Shown in pieces: positions 11,110-20,497 of a stretch of 64,000 nt of DNA. Position 1 is the stretch's first letter. Every line of letters begins with the position of its first letter. The notes beneath the pieces are model-generated. The model was given only the letters and a program-made list of their open reading frames with translations, was not told the DNA's origin and made no database searches. The stretch spans positions 4,044,501 to 4,108,500 of the forward strand of contig NZ_CP034447.1 in NCBI RefSeq assembly GCF_003952485.1, given 5' to 3'. Position numbers and translations under genes: made by a program. The stretch is from Mesorhizobium sp. M1E.F.Ca.ET.045.02.1.1 (GTDB lineage Bacteria; Pseudomonadota; Alphaproteobacteria; Rhizobiales; Rhizobiaceae).

Positions 11110-11195
11110 GGCGGCCAAAAGTAAGACCTTATGTCATTTCTGGTTGCCGACAAGGGCTACGATCCAGGTGCGATCCGACGCGTTGTGACGTTGGC
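11110..11195 (+). pseudogene. IS5-family transposase DDE fragment
   Basis: A short frame reads LVADKGYDPGAIRR, the middle-Asp region of IS5-group transposases ('LLADKGYDADWIR'). It has only about 25 codons and no intact flanks. From here to 11421 nothing else is recognisable. Confidence 0.55.
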
Positions 11196-11421
11196 GTAGA
11201 CTCGGTTGTAACCGACGCGAAGCGCGAAACGACGGATTTGGGGAGTTTCGATTATATGAAGGCTAGCCTTCGGACAACAGCGCACGAGCCGTGCTGAGGC
11301 CGATCATGCCGGTTTCAACAATGACGACATGGCTCATGCAGGTCTCCCGAGGTATCGAAAGGAAAGGAGACGATCGACTTCCGCCACCGGGGTTGCGGCG
11401 GTGCTCGCAGATGTCTTGGAA

Positions 11422-12276
11422 TTATCGGACGAAGGCCGATTTGCGTTCAACCACCCACTCAAAAGCCAATGCCAGTCCGCCAACGTCGCAAGAGGGTGCC
11501 ACGATGTCTGCAACTTTTTGAACATGCGGCTTGGCATTAGAGACGGTGATTGCCAACCCTGCCCAGCAAAGCAGACCAAGGTCATTATCGGAGTCACCCG
11601 CTGCGGCAACGTCCTTTGAACCGAGGCCAAACTCGCGCGCGATAAAGGCAGCGATGACGTCCTTTTGGACGCCACTTGCAACCAATTCCACGAGATTGGG
11701 ACCCGATTGCGCTACCGTGAGCTCACCGGAAAACTTGCTCGATAGAAGCGTAACGGAAGCTTCGATTGTCTCTTCGGGGAAAGTGGCAAGCAGTTTGAAA
11801 GGGGCTTTCGGTGCCTCGTTTAATGTGTTGATCAGTTGAAGACGGTCGCCAGTGACATCGGTGCGCCTTCTTGCAACGGTTTCATCGGACTCAAGGACGA
11901 AGCAAGTCTCTAGATCGAACCAGATAGGGCTTCCGCCCAGGTCGTGAACCAACGTCATTGCCTCAAGCGCTGCTTCGCGATCAAGGCGCGCTTCCTTCAG
12001 CGTAGTTCTTGACGAGAGCGTTCCGATCCATGCGCCGTTGAAGCAGCAAACCGTATCCGAAGCACCCACGTCGGCATGCACGCGTTCCAACCCCACAGGT
12101 GATCGCGCTGATGCCAGAATGAGGGGAAGCCTTACCGAATGCAGCGACCGAGCCGCCGCGGAAACGGCTGGGAGCAACACGTGATCATGCGTCAGCAGGG
12201 TTCGATCGACGTCGCAAACGAAAAGCCGTGGCACCGCGGTTCTGCAGCGCTCGCTTACAAATCTGAGGCTAGACAT
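11422..12276 (-). CDS. Cof-type HAD-IIB family hydrolase
   Basis: The 284-residue protein has HAD motif I DVDRTLL (nucleophile and acid/base Asp), a Ser/Ala motif II region (LILASAR), a Lys near VQKDVI and motif IV GDSDNDLGLL, in the order expected for Cof/HAD-IIB phosphatases with a C2 cap. Such enzymes dephosphorylate sugar phosphates, nucleotides or other small metabolites. The ATG at 12276 has an AGGGGGG ribosome site and overlaps the alr stop by eight bases, so it is the last gene of the minus-strand operon. The substrate is unknown. Confidence 0.85.
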   Translation of the reverse strand: MSSLRFVSERCRTAVPRLFVCDVDRTLLTHDHVLLPAVSAAARSLHSVRLPLILASARSPVGLERVHADVGASDTVCCFNGAWIGTLSSRTTLKEARLDREAALEAMTLVHDLGGSPIWFDLETCFVLESDETVARRRTDVTGDRLQLINTLNEAPKAPFKLLATFPEETIEASVTLLSSKFSGELTVAQSGPNLVELVASGVQKDVIAAFIAREFGLGSKDVAAAGDSDNDLGLLCWAGLAITVSNAKPHVQKVADIVAPSCDVGGLALAFEWVVERKSAFVR

Positions 12277-13411
12277 TTGCCCCCCTATTCACGAAGAAGC
12301 GCTTACAGCCCCGGCCAAGCGCAATTATCGCTTCGTGCTCGTTTGTACCGATGGTTTCAGCGACTTCCCGGTAGGTAATCGTGCTGCCGACAATTTCGGC
12401 CGCTGCCCCGACATGCGCTCCCGTTTCGGGAAGTGCCGAGATGTCCACGGCTGTCAGGTCCATTGACACTCGGCCTACCACGGGCGCGCGCTGACCGCAG
12501 AACACCACAGAACCCTTATTGCTGTTGTCGCGCATGAACCCGTTCGCGTAACCAATGGCGAGGATTGCAATTCGTCGAGGTTCAGGCGCATGCCAGGTGC
12601 AGGAGTAACCGACTGGATCGCCCTTCTTCAACGTCCGGATCTGGACCACAGGCGCGAGTATGGTCGCAGGTTGTTCCATCGGGTTGTCAGCATCAGCAAG
12701 CGGACTGATCCCAAACGTGGATTTGCCGGGGCGGATAATGTCTCCATGCAGTTCGCTTCCAAGAAAAACTCCACAGGAATTCGCGATAGAAAACGGCGCT
12801 CTAGGCAAGGGCTGAGCACGTTCAGTCAGTCGGGATACCTGACGGCGGCAAAGATCGATATCGACATCGTCGGCTGAGGCGAAATGCGTCATGTAGGCCT
12901 GAACTCTGCAGGACGCGAGCAATGGCTCGGCATACTCGTCATCCTCGGAGGCAAGGCCAAGCCTGTTCATAGCGGTATCAAGATGAATGAAAGCGGGGAC
13001 CCTCTGGGCAGTCTGTTTTGCCACAGCCGAGATCACCTGAAGGTGCTCCAGCGAATTGACCACTGGAATGATGTCCCGAGCCCGGGCTTCGACCATATCC
13101 GCCGGCGAAACGCCATCGAGGACGGCGATGCGTGGTCCGGCGCCAAGATCGGCGCGTAGCGTCAAAGCATCCTCGAAACGAGCAGAAAAGAATAGCTCGG
13201 CGCCAATGCTCTGTAGCGCTCGCGATGCCTCGCGCATCCCGTGGCCATAGCCATCGCCCTTTACGATGGCTGCACAGGTGCCACTCGTTATCTGCGCCAG
13301 CTTGCGAAAGTTGCGCTGGATGGCGGCAAGGTCGACCAACATGACCGGCCCACTGGAAAGGCTGCGTCGTGCGTCATGCGGAAGGGCGCCGAGGGAATGG
13401 GGACGGGTCAT
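12269..13411 (-). CDS. alr: Alanine racemase-family PLP enzyme
   Basis: The 380-residue product matches fold type III alanine racemases: PLP lysine motif AIVKGDGYGHG near residue 50, and C-terminal substrate motif VSMDLTAVD. It interconverts L- and D-alanine or a related amino acid. It is the fifth gene of an apparent operon, 57 bases downstream of the DapA-like gene and overlapping the HAD gene. Because chromosomes normally carry alr or dadX, a plasmid copy in a catabolic operon may act on a different amino acid. An internal ATG at 13342 is an alternative start; neither has a strong ribosome site. Confidence 0.88.
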   Translation of the reverse strand: MTRPHSLGALPHDARRSLSSGPVMLVDLAAIQRNFRKLAQITSGTCAAIVKGDGYGHGMREASRALQSIGAELFFSARFEDALTLRADLGAGPRIAVLDGVSPADMVEARARDIIPVVNSLEHLQVISAVAKQTAQRVPAFIHLDTAMNRLGLASEDDEYAEPLLASCRVQAYMTHFASADDVDIDLCRRQVSRLTERAQPLPRAPFSIANSCGVFLGSELHGDIIRPGKSTFGISPLADADNPMEQPATILAPVVQIRTLKKGDPVGYSCTWHAPEPRRIAILAIGYANGFMRDNSNKGSVVFCGQRAPVVGRVSMDLTAVDISALPETGAHVGAAAEIVGSTITYREVAETIGTNEHEAIIALGRGCKRFFVNRGANV

Positions 13412-13468
13412 TTAGAACCGGCGAATCTGAGGCTCAAGCCGCCCGATGTCGGGCGGCTCGATTTGGCA

Positions 13469-14341
13469 TCAGGCCGAAAGCGCCTCGACCGCGGCTTCGA
13501 CCAACTTCATCTCGTCCGGCTTCAGCGGCGGCACAGGCATGCGGCACAGGCCGACCCTACGGCCGGTCATCTCGCTCCCGGCCTTAGCGACCGGATTGAA
13601 GGGCAGCGTCCAAAGCAGACGGCTAATCGGCTGAAGCGTCTTCCAGACGTTTTGGGCCTGCTCATAGTCCTTGGACTTCACCAGATCCCAGAGCTTACGG
13701 ATCTGTGCTGGCGCTACGTTCCCGGAACCGGTAAACAGCCCGGCGGCGCCGTTCACAAGTGCGAAAAAATTGAGAAAGTCACAGCCGCAGAACACTTTGG
13801 CGCCCTGTGCTGTCAGCTTTTCGATGCGGCTGGGATCGGCGGTGCTATCTTTGATGTAATCCACCCCCTCGATCGCCGAAAAGCGGGCAAAGATCTCCGG
13901 CGTGATGTCGAATTGGGTATAGACCGGGATGTTATAGGCCATGATCGGCGTTTTGATCGCCTTGGCGATTTGTTCATAGTGCCAGCGCACGCCCTCTTCG
14001 CCCGGGCCTTCGAAATAAGGCGGCAGGACCAGAACCGCATCAGCACCGACGCCTTCGGCGTGCCTTGAGTTCTCCACCGCATCTTCGGTGCGGATTGCCG
14101 AGGTCTGGACGATCACTTTGACTCGGCCATTGACGCGTCTGCAGGCCACTTCGGCCAGCTCGCGTTTTTCAGATTCTGACAGGAACGGAAATTCGCCGGT
14201 GCCGCCATTGACCGCAATGATATGCACGGCGCTTTCGACAAGCGAGTCGATATTTTCCTCGAAGGCCGCAATGTCGAGGGTTGCGCCATCGTCCTTAAAG
14301 GGCGTGCAGATAGGAACGCAAATGCCTTCCAGAGTGGTCAT
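13469..14341 (-). CDS. DapA/NAL-family lyase, copy 1
   Basis: The 290-residue TIM-barrel protein belongs to the dihydrodipicolinate synthase/N-acetylneuraminate lyase superfamily: GGTGEF in place of the GTTGE loop, catalytic Tyr in MAYNIP and Schiff-base Lys in DYIKDSTAD. The ATG at 14341 is supported by an AAGGAG site. In hydroxyproline catabolism a DapA-like deaminase acts on pyrroline-4-hydroxy-2-carboxylate, which would suit the neighbouring aldehyde dehydrogenase and the racemase-family gene at 25.7 kb, but other aldolases of the family are equally possible. It is only distantly similar to copy 2 at 17273. Confidence 0.85.
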   Translation of the reverse strand: MTTLEGICVPICTPFKDDGATLDIAAFEENIDSLVESAVHIIAVNGGTGEFPFLSESEKRELAEVACRRVNGRVKVIVQTSAIRTEDAVENSRHAEGVGADAVLVLPPYFEGPGEEGVRWHYEQIAKAIKTPIMAYNIPVYTQFDITPEIFARFSAIEGVDYIKDSTADPSRIEKLTAQGAKVFCGCDFLNFFALVNGAAGLFTGSGNVAPAQIRKLWDLVKSKDYEQAQNVWKTLQPISRLLWTLPFNPVAKAGSEMTGRRVGLCRMPVPPLKPDEMKLVEAAVEALSA

Positions 14342-14537
14342 ACTAATCTCCTTGTTGAGCAATCGTCATAGCGCAGGTATCCTATTGCGTTCTAACTCTC
14401 TGTGTCAGATCATCGGTCGTAGCCTTCAAGGCCCGCTTCCATTTGCCTTGCCAATCGAGCTCCTCTTAGGGGCTCGTCGGACGGAATTCGCGAGCTAAAG
14501 ACCACGCAGGTGGCAGATCAATTTGTTACTCCGATGT

Positions 14538-15710
14538 TCACGCAGGACGCTCGAAAAGGTCGCGGGGCACCGTGGTGAGCAGCTCCGCGCCAGTATCGGT
14601 GACCTGAACAGTGTCACTGAGCAAGTACGTTTCTCCGCGATCAATGAAAGTAGATTCGAAATGGAAGGTCATATTGGCCACGATCTCGGTGTAGTTGTTA
14701 AATGCTAAACTAGGGCCATCGATAAAGCCGAGCCCAAGGGAGTAACCGAAGCGCCCGTCCTCCTTGATGAACCCGTACGGGCGAATAGCCCTTTGATATG
14801 CGCGCGCCACATCAGCGCAGGTCGCGCCCGGGCGCATAGCATCGACTACCGCATGGAACCCGGCCATGGCACCCTCATGCCGATGCTTCCGGTGTGGCAC
14901 AACTGGACCTAGATGAGCTATCCGCGCCAATGGAGCTGGGTACTGTAGCCGGGTCGCGCTACATAGCAGATAATATTCCTGCCCAGCCGCGAATCCGTCG
15001 TCCATCCAAGGCTGGTGCGGCGCTTTGGCGAACTCGCCGCCACGGAGATAAACAAGGGGCGCCGGTCCGCCGGGAATGCCTTTGGTGCCGGCACACAGCG
15101 CTGACATGGTCGCAGCGACTGCGTCAGGATGCCTAGCGCCGATGGCGATCTTGTCGATGCCAGCGAGTATAGCCCGGTCCGCGATCATGGCCGCCTGGCG
15201 CATGTAGAAAAGTTCGCGCTCGGACTTGACCACCTTGCATGCCCCTACCAGGTCACTAGCGTCGATCGGCTCCTGACCTCCCAATGCGGCGGCAAGCTTT
15301 GGATAGCTGAACACGCCCAGCGCGGACACTTCAACGCCGATACGTGCGGACGCCTTCACCTTGCTCTTGACAAATTGACCGATGAATTCCCAGACGCTTT
15401 GCTCACCTGTGCCGCCTACGTAGCTTTCCGGATATGCGATAACCCGATCTTTCGAGAGCCAGCATCCGGCTTCCGTCGCACCGTCAGCGTCCATCTTGCG
15501 CAGGATGAAATAAGGATCGTCATCAAGCGTCACGAGCACAGCGTGATCGCTGGCATCGGGGGCGTCGCACCCGAGGAGATAGAACTGATCGGCCTTCGAG
15601 ATAACTAATAGCGCGTCCATCCCCGCCTTCGACATTCGAGCACGTACTTTATCGAGGCGTGCGCGATACTCCGACATCTCAAACGCCTGCACAATGTTCT
15701 TGACGCTCAT
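14538..15710 (-). CDS. M24 (creatinase fold) hydrolase-like protein, copy 2
   Basis: This 390-residue paralogue of 122-1294 starts MSVKNIVQAFEMSEYRARLDK against MNDKNIVQAFETSEFRTRLDK and ends FERPA against VERPA. The N-terminal domain is typical of creatinase/Xaa-Pro peptidases. In the catalytic domain the usual Asp-Asp pair, the active-site His and one Glu are not visible (FGYSLGLG, HFESTF, LLSDTVQ), so metal binding is doubtful. It lies between aldehyde dehydrogenase (55 bases upstream) and DapA copy 1, in the same operon. Proline-peptide hydrolysis or a creatinase-like reaction is possible. Confidence 0.8.
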   Translation of the reverse strand: MSVKNIVQAFEMSEYRARLDKVRARMSKAGMDALLVISKADQFYLLGCDAPDASDHAVLVTLDDDPYFILRKMDADGATEAGCWLSKDRVIAYPESYVGGTGEQSVWEFIGQFVKSKVKASARIGVEVSALGVFSYPKLAAALGGQEPIDASDLVGACKVVKSERELFYMRQAAMIADRAILAGIDKIAIGARHPDAVAATMSALCAGTKGIPGGPAPLVYLRGGEFAKAPHQPWMDDGFAAGQEYYLLCSATRLQYPAPLARIAHLGPVVPHRKHRHEGAMAGFHAVVDAMRPGATCADVARAYQRAIRPYGFIKEDGRFGYSLGLGFIDGPSLAFNNYTEIVANMTFHFESTFIDRGETYLLSDTVQVTDTGAELLTTVPRDLFERPA

Positions 15711-15765
15711 ATAAGAGCCTCCTCACTTAATCGGTTATCTGAACGTCCACCCAGCCCTGCACAAA

Positions 15766-17244
15766 CTAGCGCAGTTGCATCCAGATGGCCTTTGCTTCGG
15801 TATACTGGTCGTGGGCGGCCAAGCCCTTATCCTTCCCGCCGAAACCTGATTCTTTGTAGCCGCCGAACGGAACGGCGAAATCGCCTTCGGAATAGCAGTT
15901 GACCGACACGGTGCCGGCGCGGATCGAGCGTGCGATCAAGTGCGCTCGGTTGAGATCGTTGGTGTAGAGAGATGCCGCCAGGCCGTAATTGGTGTCATTC
16001 GCGATGCGAACGGCCTCGGCGTCGTCATGCACAGTGATGACCGACAGGACGGGGCCGAAAATCTCCTCGCGCGCGATCGCCATATCGTTCGACACGTCTT
16101 CGAAGATGGTCGGCTCGATGAAATAGCCGCCGGAACCCGTCAATACCTGATTGCCGCCCAGCGTCAGCCTAGCGCCCTCGGATTGGCCCTTCTCGATATA
16201 GGAGAGGACCTTCTGCATATGCGGCTCTTCGATCATGGCTCCGATCTTCGTTGCAGCATCCAGCGGATCTCCTACCTTCCAGGTCTTGACGGTTTCCTTG
16301 AGCTTCTCGAGCAAAGGTTCCCGGACCTTCTCGGAAACGATCAGGCGTGTGCCGGCAGAGCAGTTTTCTCCTTGGCAGAAAAGGAAGCCAGCCGCGATCT
16401 GCTCGACCACCGGCCCGAAGTCGGTCACATCATCGAGTACGATCGCAGGGCTCTTGCCACCACATTCCAGAACGATGCGCTTCATGTTCGATTCGGCGGC
16501 ATATTTCAGGAAGTGGCGGCCAACCTCACCGGAGCCTGTAAAGCTGATGCAGTCCACGTCCATGTGCATGCCGAGTGCGCGGCCGGCGGTGGGGCCCATG
16601 CCTGGCACGACGTTAAGCACGCCCTCGGGGAGACCGGCTTCGGCGGCGATCGCCGCAAGGCGCAGCAGCGAGAGCGAGGTCAGTTCCGCAGGCTTGATGA
16701 CGATGGAATTGCCGGTAGCGAGGGCAGGCGCAATCTTCCACATGGCGACAAACAGCGGGAAGTTCCACGGCAGGACCGCGCCGACAACCCCGACGGGCTC
16801 GCGCAAGATCATGGAAACGACGTCGACTGGGGCGGGAGACATCTGGTCGTAGAGCTTGTCCGTCGCTTCGGCATGCCAGCGCAGCGTCTCGATACTGTCG
16901 GGAAGATCGACGTTGCGGGAATCATTGAGAGGCTTTCCGCAATCGAGCGTCTCGATCAACGCGAGCTCTTCGATGTTCCTTTCGATCAGATCGGCGAAGC
17001 GCAGAAGGGTCTTCTTGCGGTCGCGCGGCGTTTGGCGCGACCACGACCCGCTTTCGAAAGAAGCGCGCGCGGCTGCGACGGCCTTATTGATGTCGGCCTC
17101 ATCGCCCGAGCAAACCTGCGCCAATTCCTTGCCTGTGGCAGGGTTCAAAGTCGCAAAAGTTTCGCCGCGTTCCGTGCCGCAATATTTGCCGTTGATGAAC
17201 GGGCGCGTCTCGAAAGTCGCGGGGATCTTGATATTGACGGTCAT
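15766..17244 (-). CDS. NAD(P)-dependent aldehyde dehydrogenase
   Basis: The 492-residue product has full-length ALDH architecture: PWNFPL, KPAELTSLS, the GSGEVGR cofactor loop, general base Glu in LECGGKSP and nucleophile Cys in QGENCSAG, then EEIFGPVLS. It resembles the semialdehyde and aminoaldehyde dehydrogenase group (gamma-aminobutyraldehyde, betaine aldehyde, alpha-ketoglutarate semialdehyde); I cannot decide the substrate. It follows DapA copy 2 by 28 bases in the operon, so it probably oxidises an aldehyde produced by one of the lyases. Confidence 0.93.
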   Translation of the reverse strand: MTVNIKIPATFETRPFINGKYCGTERGETFATLNPATGKELAQVCSGDEADINKAVAAARASFESGSWSRQTPRDRKKTLLRFADLIERNIEELALIETLDCGKPLNDSRNVDLPDSIETLRWHAEATDKLYDQMSPAPVDVVSMILREPVGVVGAVLPWNFPLFVAMWKIAPALATGNSIVIKPAELTSLSLLRLAAIAAEAGLPEGVLNVVPGMGPTAGRALGMHMDVDCISFTGSGEVGRHFLKYAAESNMKRIVLECGGKSPAIVLDDVTDFGPVVEQIAAGFLFCQGENCSAGTRLIVSEKVREPLLEKLKETVKTWKVGDPLDAATKIGAMIEEPHMQKVLSYIEKGQSEGARLTLGGNQVLTGSGGYFIEPTIFEDVSNDMAIAREEIFGPVLSVITVHDDAEAVRIANDTNYGLAASLYTNDLNRAHLIARSIRAGTVSVNCYSEGDFAVPFGGYKESGFGGKDKGLAAHDQYTEAKAIWMQLR

Positions 17245-17272
17245 CTTATGTCCTCAACCGGTTGGGGTACTT

Positions 17273-18184
17273 TCAATGCACCCAGGAGGCGATGTTCTGC
17301 GACTTGAGGTCTTCGTAGAGCTTACGGAATTCGGAGCGCTCCGCGTCGCACAGGCCGGTCAGCGGCGCGCGCACATCGCCGATCGGAATGCCAGCGAGCG
17401 ACACGCCGTATTTGACGTACTGATTGTACCTACCTCCGTTCTCCAGCAAGTAGATCAAAGGCATCATTGCCTTCATCAGCTTACGTCCCAGCAAGAAGTC
17501 TTCCCTCTCGACGCACGCGTTGTATAGGGCGACGTGTTCTGCCGGCAGGAAGTTGGAAGCGCCGGCGATCCAGGAGCGCGTGCCCCACAGGAATTGGTCC
17601 AAGACCTGATCATCGAAACCGCAGACGCGTTGCAGCTCGGGATAGAGGACCATGTGCTGGTAATAGCGGGAGATTGAACCGCTCGATTCCTTGATGGCGA
17701 AGATCTTGTTGATATCGAGGACGCCTTCGAGGAACCCCTTGTCCATGTCCACGCCGGTGCGGGCCGGGAAATTATAGAGGATGATCGGCAGCGAGGTGTT
17801 CTTGGCGATGTTGCGGAAATGAGCAATGAGCTCCGACTTTCCCGGTAGGGAGTAAGGCGGAGCCGCCAGCAACTGCGCTCCATAGCCCAGGCCTTCGGCA
17901 AATTTGGTGAGCTCAATCGTCTCCTCGGGCCGCATGCTATTGGCGCCAACATAAAGCGGAATGCGGTCCTTCACGATCTCGGCCACCCGCTCCAGGACGG
18001 CTTTCCGTTCCTCAAGTGTCTGGGAATAGTATTCGCCCGTGGAACCACCCGGAATGAGGGCGTGCACTCCATTGGAGATGAGAAACTCAACGAGCTTGTC
18101 CAAGGCCTGCAGGTCCAGACGGCCGCTATCATCATAAGGGGTGGCGAGCGCCGTCAGGATGCCGCTCAGTTGAGGTATCTGCAT
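17273..18184 (-). CDS. DapA/NAL-family lyase, copy 2
   Basis: The 303-residue protein is a DapA-superfamily TIM barrel: GGSTGEYYS loop, Tyr in ILYNFPARTG and Lys in FAIKESSGS. It is the first gene of the six-gene minus-strand operon; its start is about 85 bases from the promoter/operator at 18268-18301. Together with aldehyde dehydrogenase it suggests lyase or deaminase followed by oxidation, as in hydroxyproline, lysine-derivative or sugar-acid pathways. Confidence 0.87.
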   Translation of the reverse strand: MQIPQLSGILTALATPYDDSGRLDLQALDKLVEFLISNGVHALIPGGSTGEYYSQTLEERKAVLERVAEIVKDRIPLYVGANSMRPEETIELTKFAEGLGYGAQLLAAPPYSLPGKSELIAHFRNIAKNTSLPIILYNFPARTGVDMDKGFLEGVLDINKIFAIKESSGSISRYYQHMVLYPELQRVCGFDDQVLDQFLWGTRSWIAGASNFLPAEHVALYNACVEREDFLLGRKLMKAMMPLIYLLENGGRYNQYVKYGVSLAGIPIGDVRAPLTGLCDAERSEFRKLYEDLKSQNIASWVH

Positions 18185-18267
18185 TTGAAATCTCCATCAA
18201 TATGAAGGAATTGCGAATAGTCGTCTCGCGCGGGCTCACAACTTCGGTCCGCCCTGCCTCCTCTTAA

Positions 18268-18301
18268 TGTCGACATATTGTCGTTCATATGCTTTTGTCA
18301 A
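18268..18301 (-). promoter_or_regulatory. Promoter and operator of the six-gene catabolic operon
   Basis: On the minus strand a TTGACA box (complement of 18296-18301) is followed after 17 bases by ATATGT (complement of 18273-18278), a plausible sigma-70 promoter. The element CGACAATATGTCGACA (complement of 18268-18283), identical to that at 1399-1414, covers the -10 region. A bound repressor there would block transcription. Assignment to the GntR/FCD regulators is inference. Confidence 0.6.
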
Positions 18302-18309
18302 CGGGTTTT

Positions 18310-18405
18310 CGATGATGGGCGGGCGGACGGAGGGAATGCCGCAGGGCGGCCCCTTGTCGCCGCTGTTGTCGAACATCCTGCTCGACGACCTCGATCGGGA
18401 GCAAG
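18310..18405 (+). pseudogene. Group II intron reverse transcriptase fragment
   Basis: About 30 codons read GMPQGGPLSPLLSNILLDDLDRE, the conserved RT block preceding the YADD motif of group II intron-encoded proteins. Both sides are lost. It is on the same strand as, and 7.3 kb from, the intron 5' fragment at 10795. The remaining bases to 18523 contain nothing recognisable. Confidence 0.8.
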
Positions 18406-18523
18406 CCCGGATCGAACAGCGGCATCAGCACCTGATGCATCGCCTGCTGGATCAGCGATGGTCAGCACCCTGCAACGTGGGAGTCACCCCTGACCTCAAA
18501 ACTTGCCAATCGCAAGGCGCTCG

Positions 18524-19429
18524 TCATCGGCACTTCCGAGCAGAAGAACTCTCATCAAGCACGAGCCCTTCGCTGGCCAGCCTGGCAGACGTTCGCGCTT
18601 CGCCTGGCGGTGCGGAGATGTAGCAGGACGCATAGATGTAGCCGGTCGTGCGCTCTAGGCGATCCTCTATGCCGAGTTTGGCCATAGCCTTCAGGATCGC
18701 CTGCCGTTCCGTCGGCGAGAAGCGGCACTGTCGCTGTCTGAACTGTTCTACGAGCCTCGTTTCCAACGAGAAAGCCCGAAGGGCCGCCGCGATGTCGTCG
18801 TAACCGAAGCGGTGCGATGCGAAGGCGACGACCCACGGGCGTGACGTCGCCGACGCCTCATAAACGCGTGCAAAGGTTGCCTCAGTGGCGTAACCCACAC
18901 AGCCGGTGCTGATGAGGATATCCGCATCGGCGAGTGCGCTACGTTCCTTGACCGTCAAGTCACGCGTTTCAAGATCAGTCGTGACGCCAGCCTCTATTAG
19001 GCCTAGATCGAGCGCATAGCGAACAGCCCGGAATGATGGATCCACGCCGACGAACTGGATGTCGTCACGGAGGCCCTGATTGCGAAAAAAGGCGCGATGC
19101 TCGATCGCCTGTCGGCTTGAGAGCAATCCGCTGGGTCCCAGATAGGCAGCATGCAGATCGTCGAGATCGAGATCGGTTCGCAGTAAGGCAGCGTTGACAC
19201 CATAGGAGCAACCGACATCGATTATCTTCAACCTCGTCTTGTTTCGAACGCGTCGATAATCGGCAAAGATCCTTTCGAAGATCGGTTTGGCCCGATCTGG
19301 AAGCATATAGTCCAGGGCCAGAAGCGCCCGAAAATAGGCGTGCGGCCACCTGCGATTGTAGGTTGCCGTAAAATCGTACTTCGCCCCCTGAATTTCGCCG
19401 CGCTCTGCACTTGATGCCTGACCTGACAT
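18524..19429 (-). CDS. Class I SAM-dependent methyltransferase-like protein, copy 1
   Basis: The product has a Rossmann-type motif I LKIIDVGCSYGVNAALL and a later acidic strand DADILISTG, consistent with a class I methyltransferase. I place the start at the ATG at 19429 (MSGQASSAERG), which follows a GAAGGGA ribosome site; the frame is open to a GTG at 19567 and that region is conserved in copy 2. The C terminus differs from copy 2 because the repeat ends at 18601: the last 25 or so residues come from unrelated flanking DNA. The substrate is unknown. Confidence 0.75.
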   Translation of the reverse strand: MSGQASSAERGEIQGAKYDFTATYNRRWPHAYFRALLALDYMLPDRAKPIFERIFADYRRVRNKTRLKIIDVGCSYGVNAALLRTDLDLDDLHAAYLGPSGLLSSRQAIEHRAFFRNQGLRDDIQFVGVDPSFRAVRYALDLGLIEAGVTTDLETRDLTVKERSALADADILISTGCVGYATEATFARVYEASATSRPWVVAFASHRFGYDDIAAALRAFSLETRLVEQFRQRQCRFSPTERQAILKAMAKLGIEDRLERTTGYIYASCYISAPPGEARTSARLASEGLVLDESSSARKCR

Positions 19430-19600
19430 GCTGCTTCCCTTCTTCGCTCCAGTAATCGCAATCTCACCCACGATATGAATATCGCTCGCCAACTCCTGCC
19501 GCCTCACGAGAGACGTTTCAAAAGTCGTGCCAGGCTGAGCAGAGGCCATACAAGCGAGTTTCTGCACACCAGCTCAATTGCTTACATGAGAAGTCGGGAG
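18601..19600. repeat. 1-kb direct repeat, unit 1
   Basis: This unit is nearly identical to 20524-21526, differing by scattered substitutions and one 3-base indel near 18717/20640. It spans most of the methyltransferase gene plus about 170 bases upstream of its likely start. Confidence 0.9.
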
Positions 19601-19789
19601 GCTAAGTCGAACATCACCGCGTCGCGTACTCGACACTCCGATGCACGTCGCCTCCCAGAATGGACAGGAGAGGCCCGAGGGTCCCGCTGGATTGGTCTCC
19701 AATGGGGGCCAGCAGCGAGACACTGTCGGAGTTAATGTCAGGATTCGAGCATCTGTGTTGTTGTCAAGGAGCGATTGGGCTGCAGATGT

Positions 19790-20000
19790 GATCGCTGGCG
19801 ACGAGTGCATTGGCTGTAATAACCAACTTTCGCATGACGGCGACGAGGATGACTTTTGCTGGTTTACCTGCGTTGGGTAGCCGTGTGGCGAAGACCGCAA
19901 GGTCTTTGTTGTAGCGACTAGCCGACAACGCGGCCATGTAGAGGGCGTTTTGACGCCTTTACGTCCGCCACTGATTGTGCGGCGTCAAGCAGCTGCCAGC
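19790..20000 (-). pseudogene. IS110-family transposase, C-terminal remnant
   Basis: A broken frame reads GGRKGVKTALYMAALSASRYN and then GKPAKVILVAVMRKLVITANALV, the C terminus of IS110/IS1111 transposases ('RRALYMAALVASRHNP...KVALTACMRKLLTILNAM'). No upstream part of the gene remains here. Confidence 0.75.
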
Positions 20001-20497
20001 AGTCGGCTCTCGAGGAGTGGATAGGCGGCGCGCCCGTACATGGGGAACCGAGCGCTTTGCGCAGTGCCCTGCCATTCTGCCATTCTCCGTGTTATCAGGG
20101 ACTACTTTTTCGGGTGTCCCTTTTCCGATTGCGCCATGCAACTGAAGCGGAGAGCAGCGGCCCGACCCACCTGCCTGGAAGAAGCAGGAGGCCGCGGCGC
20201 GCGGCAAAGGTGCTGGGCCGGCTCGCCGCGATGATCGCGGATGCTGAAGCCAGGAGGGTCATGACGGAGCTGCAAGATTACCGCCGGTCCTTGCCCGGCA
20301 GGCCATCGTTTGCCTGCGCTAGTTTCACACACTGGGAGGTTGCCGGTATGCAGTCTTTGGTCCTTGCGTCCCGTAAGTCGATGCCGCTGCCATGGCCTAG
20401 CTGTGTTCTCCCCATGGCTCCTGCAGGCGACCTACATGTACCCACATTCGGATGCCGCCGGGATACGTCTTCGGCGACCTCTTCAGCATTTCGCCGT
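20001..20497. other. Intergenic segment between methyltransferase copies
   Basis: About 500 bases between the IS110 remnant and methyltransferase copy 2. Small open frames exist on both strands but none shows a recognisable motif or a convincing ribosome site. Confidence 0.5.

Noticed and set aside
15940..17307. A 455-residue open frame on the plus strand opposite the aldehyde dehydrogenase
   Set aside because: It is the antisense shadow of a well-conserved GC-rich gene; its sequence has no family features.
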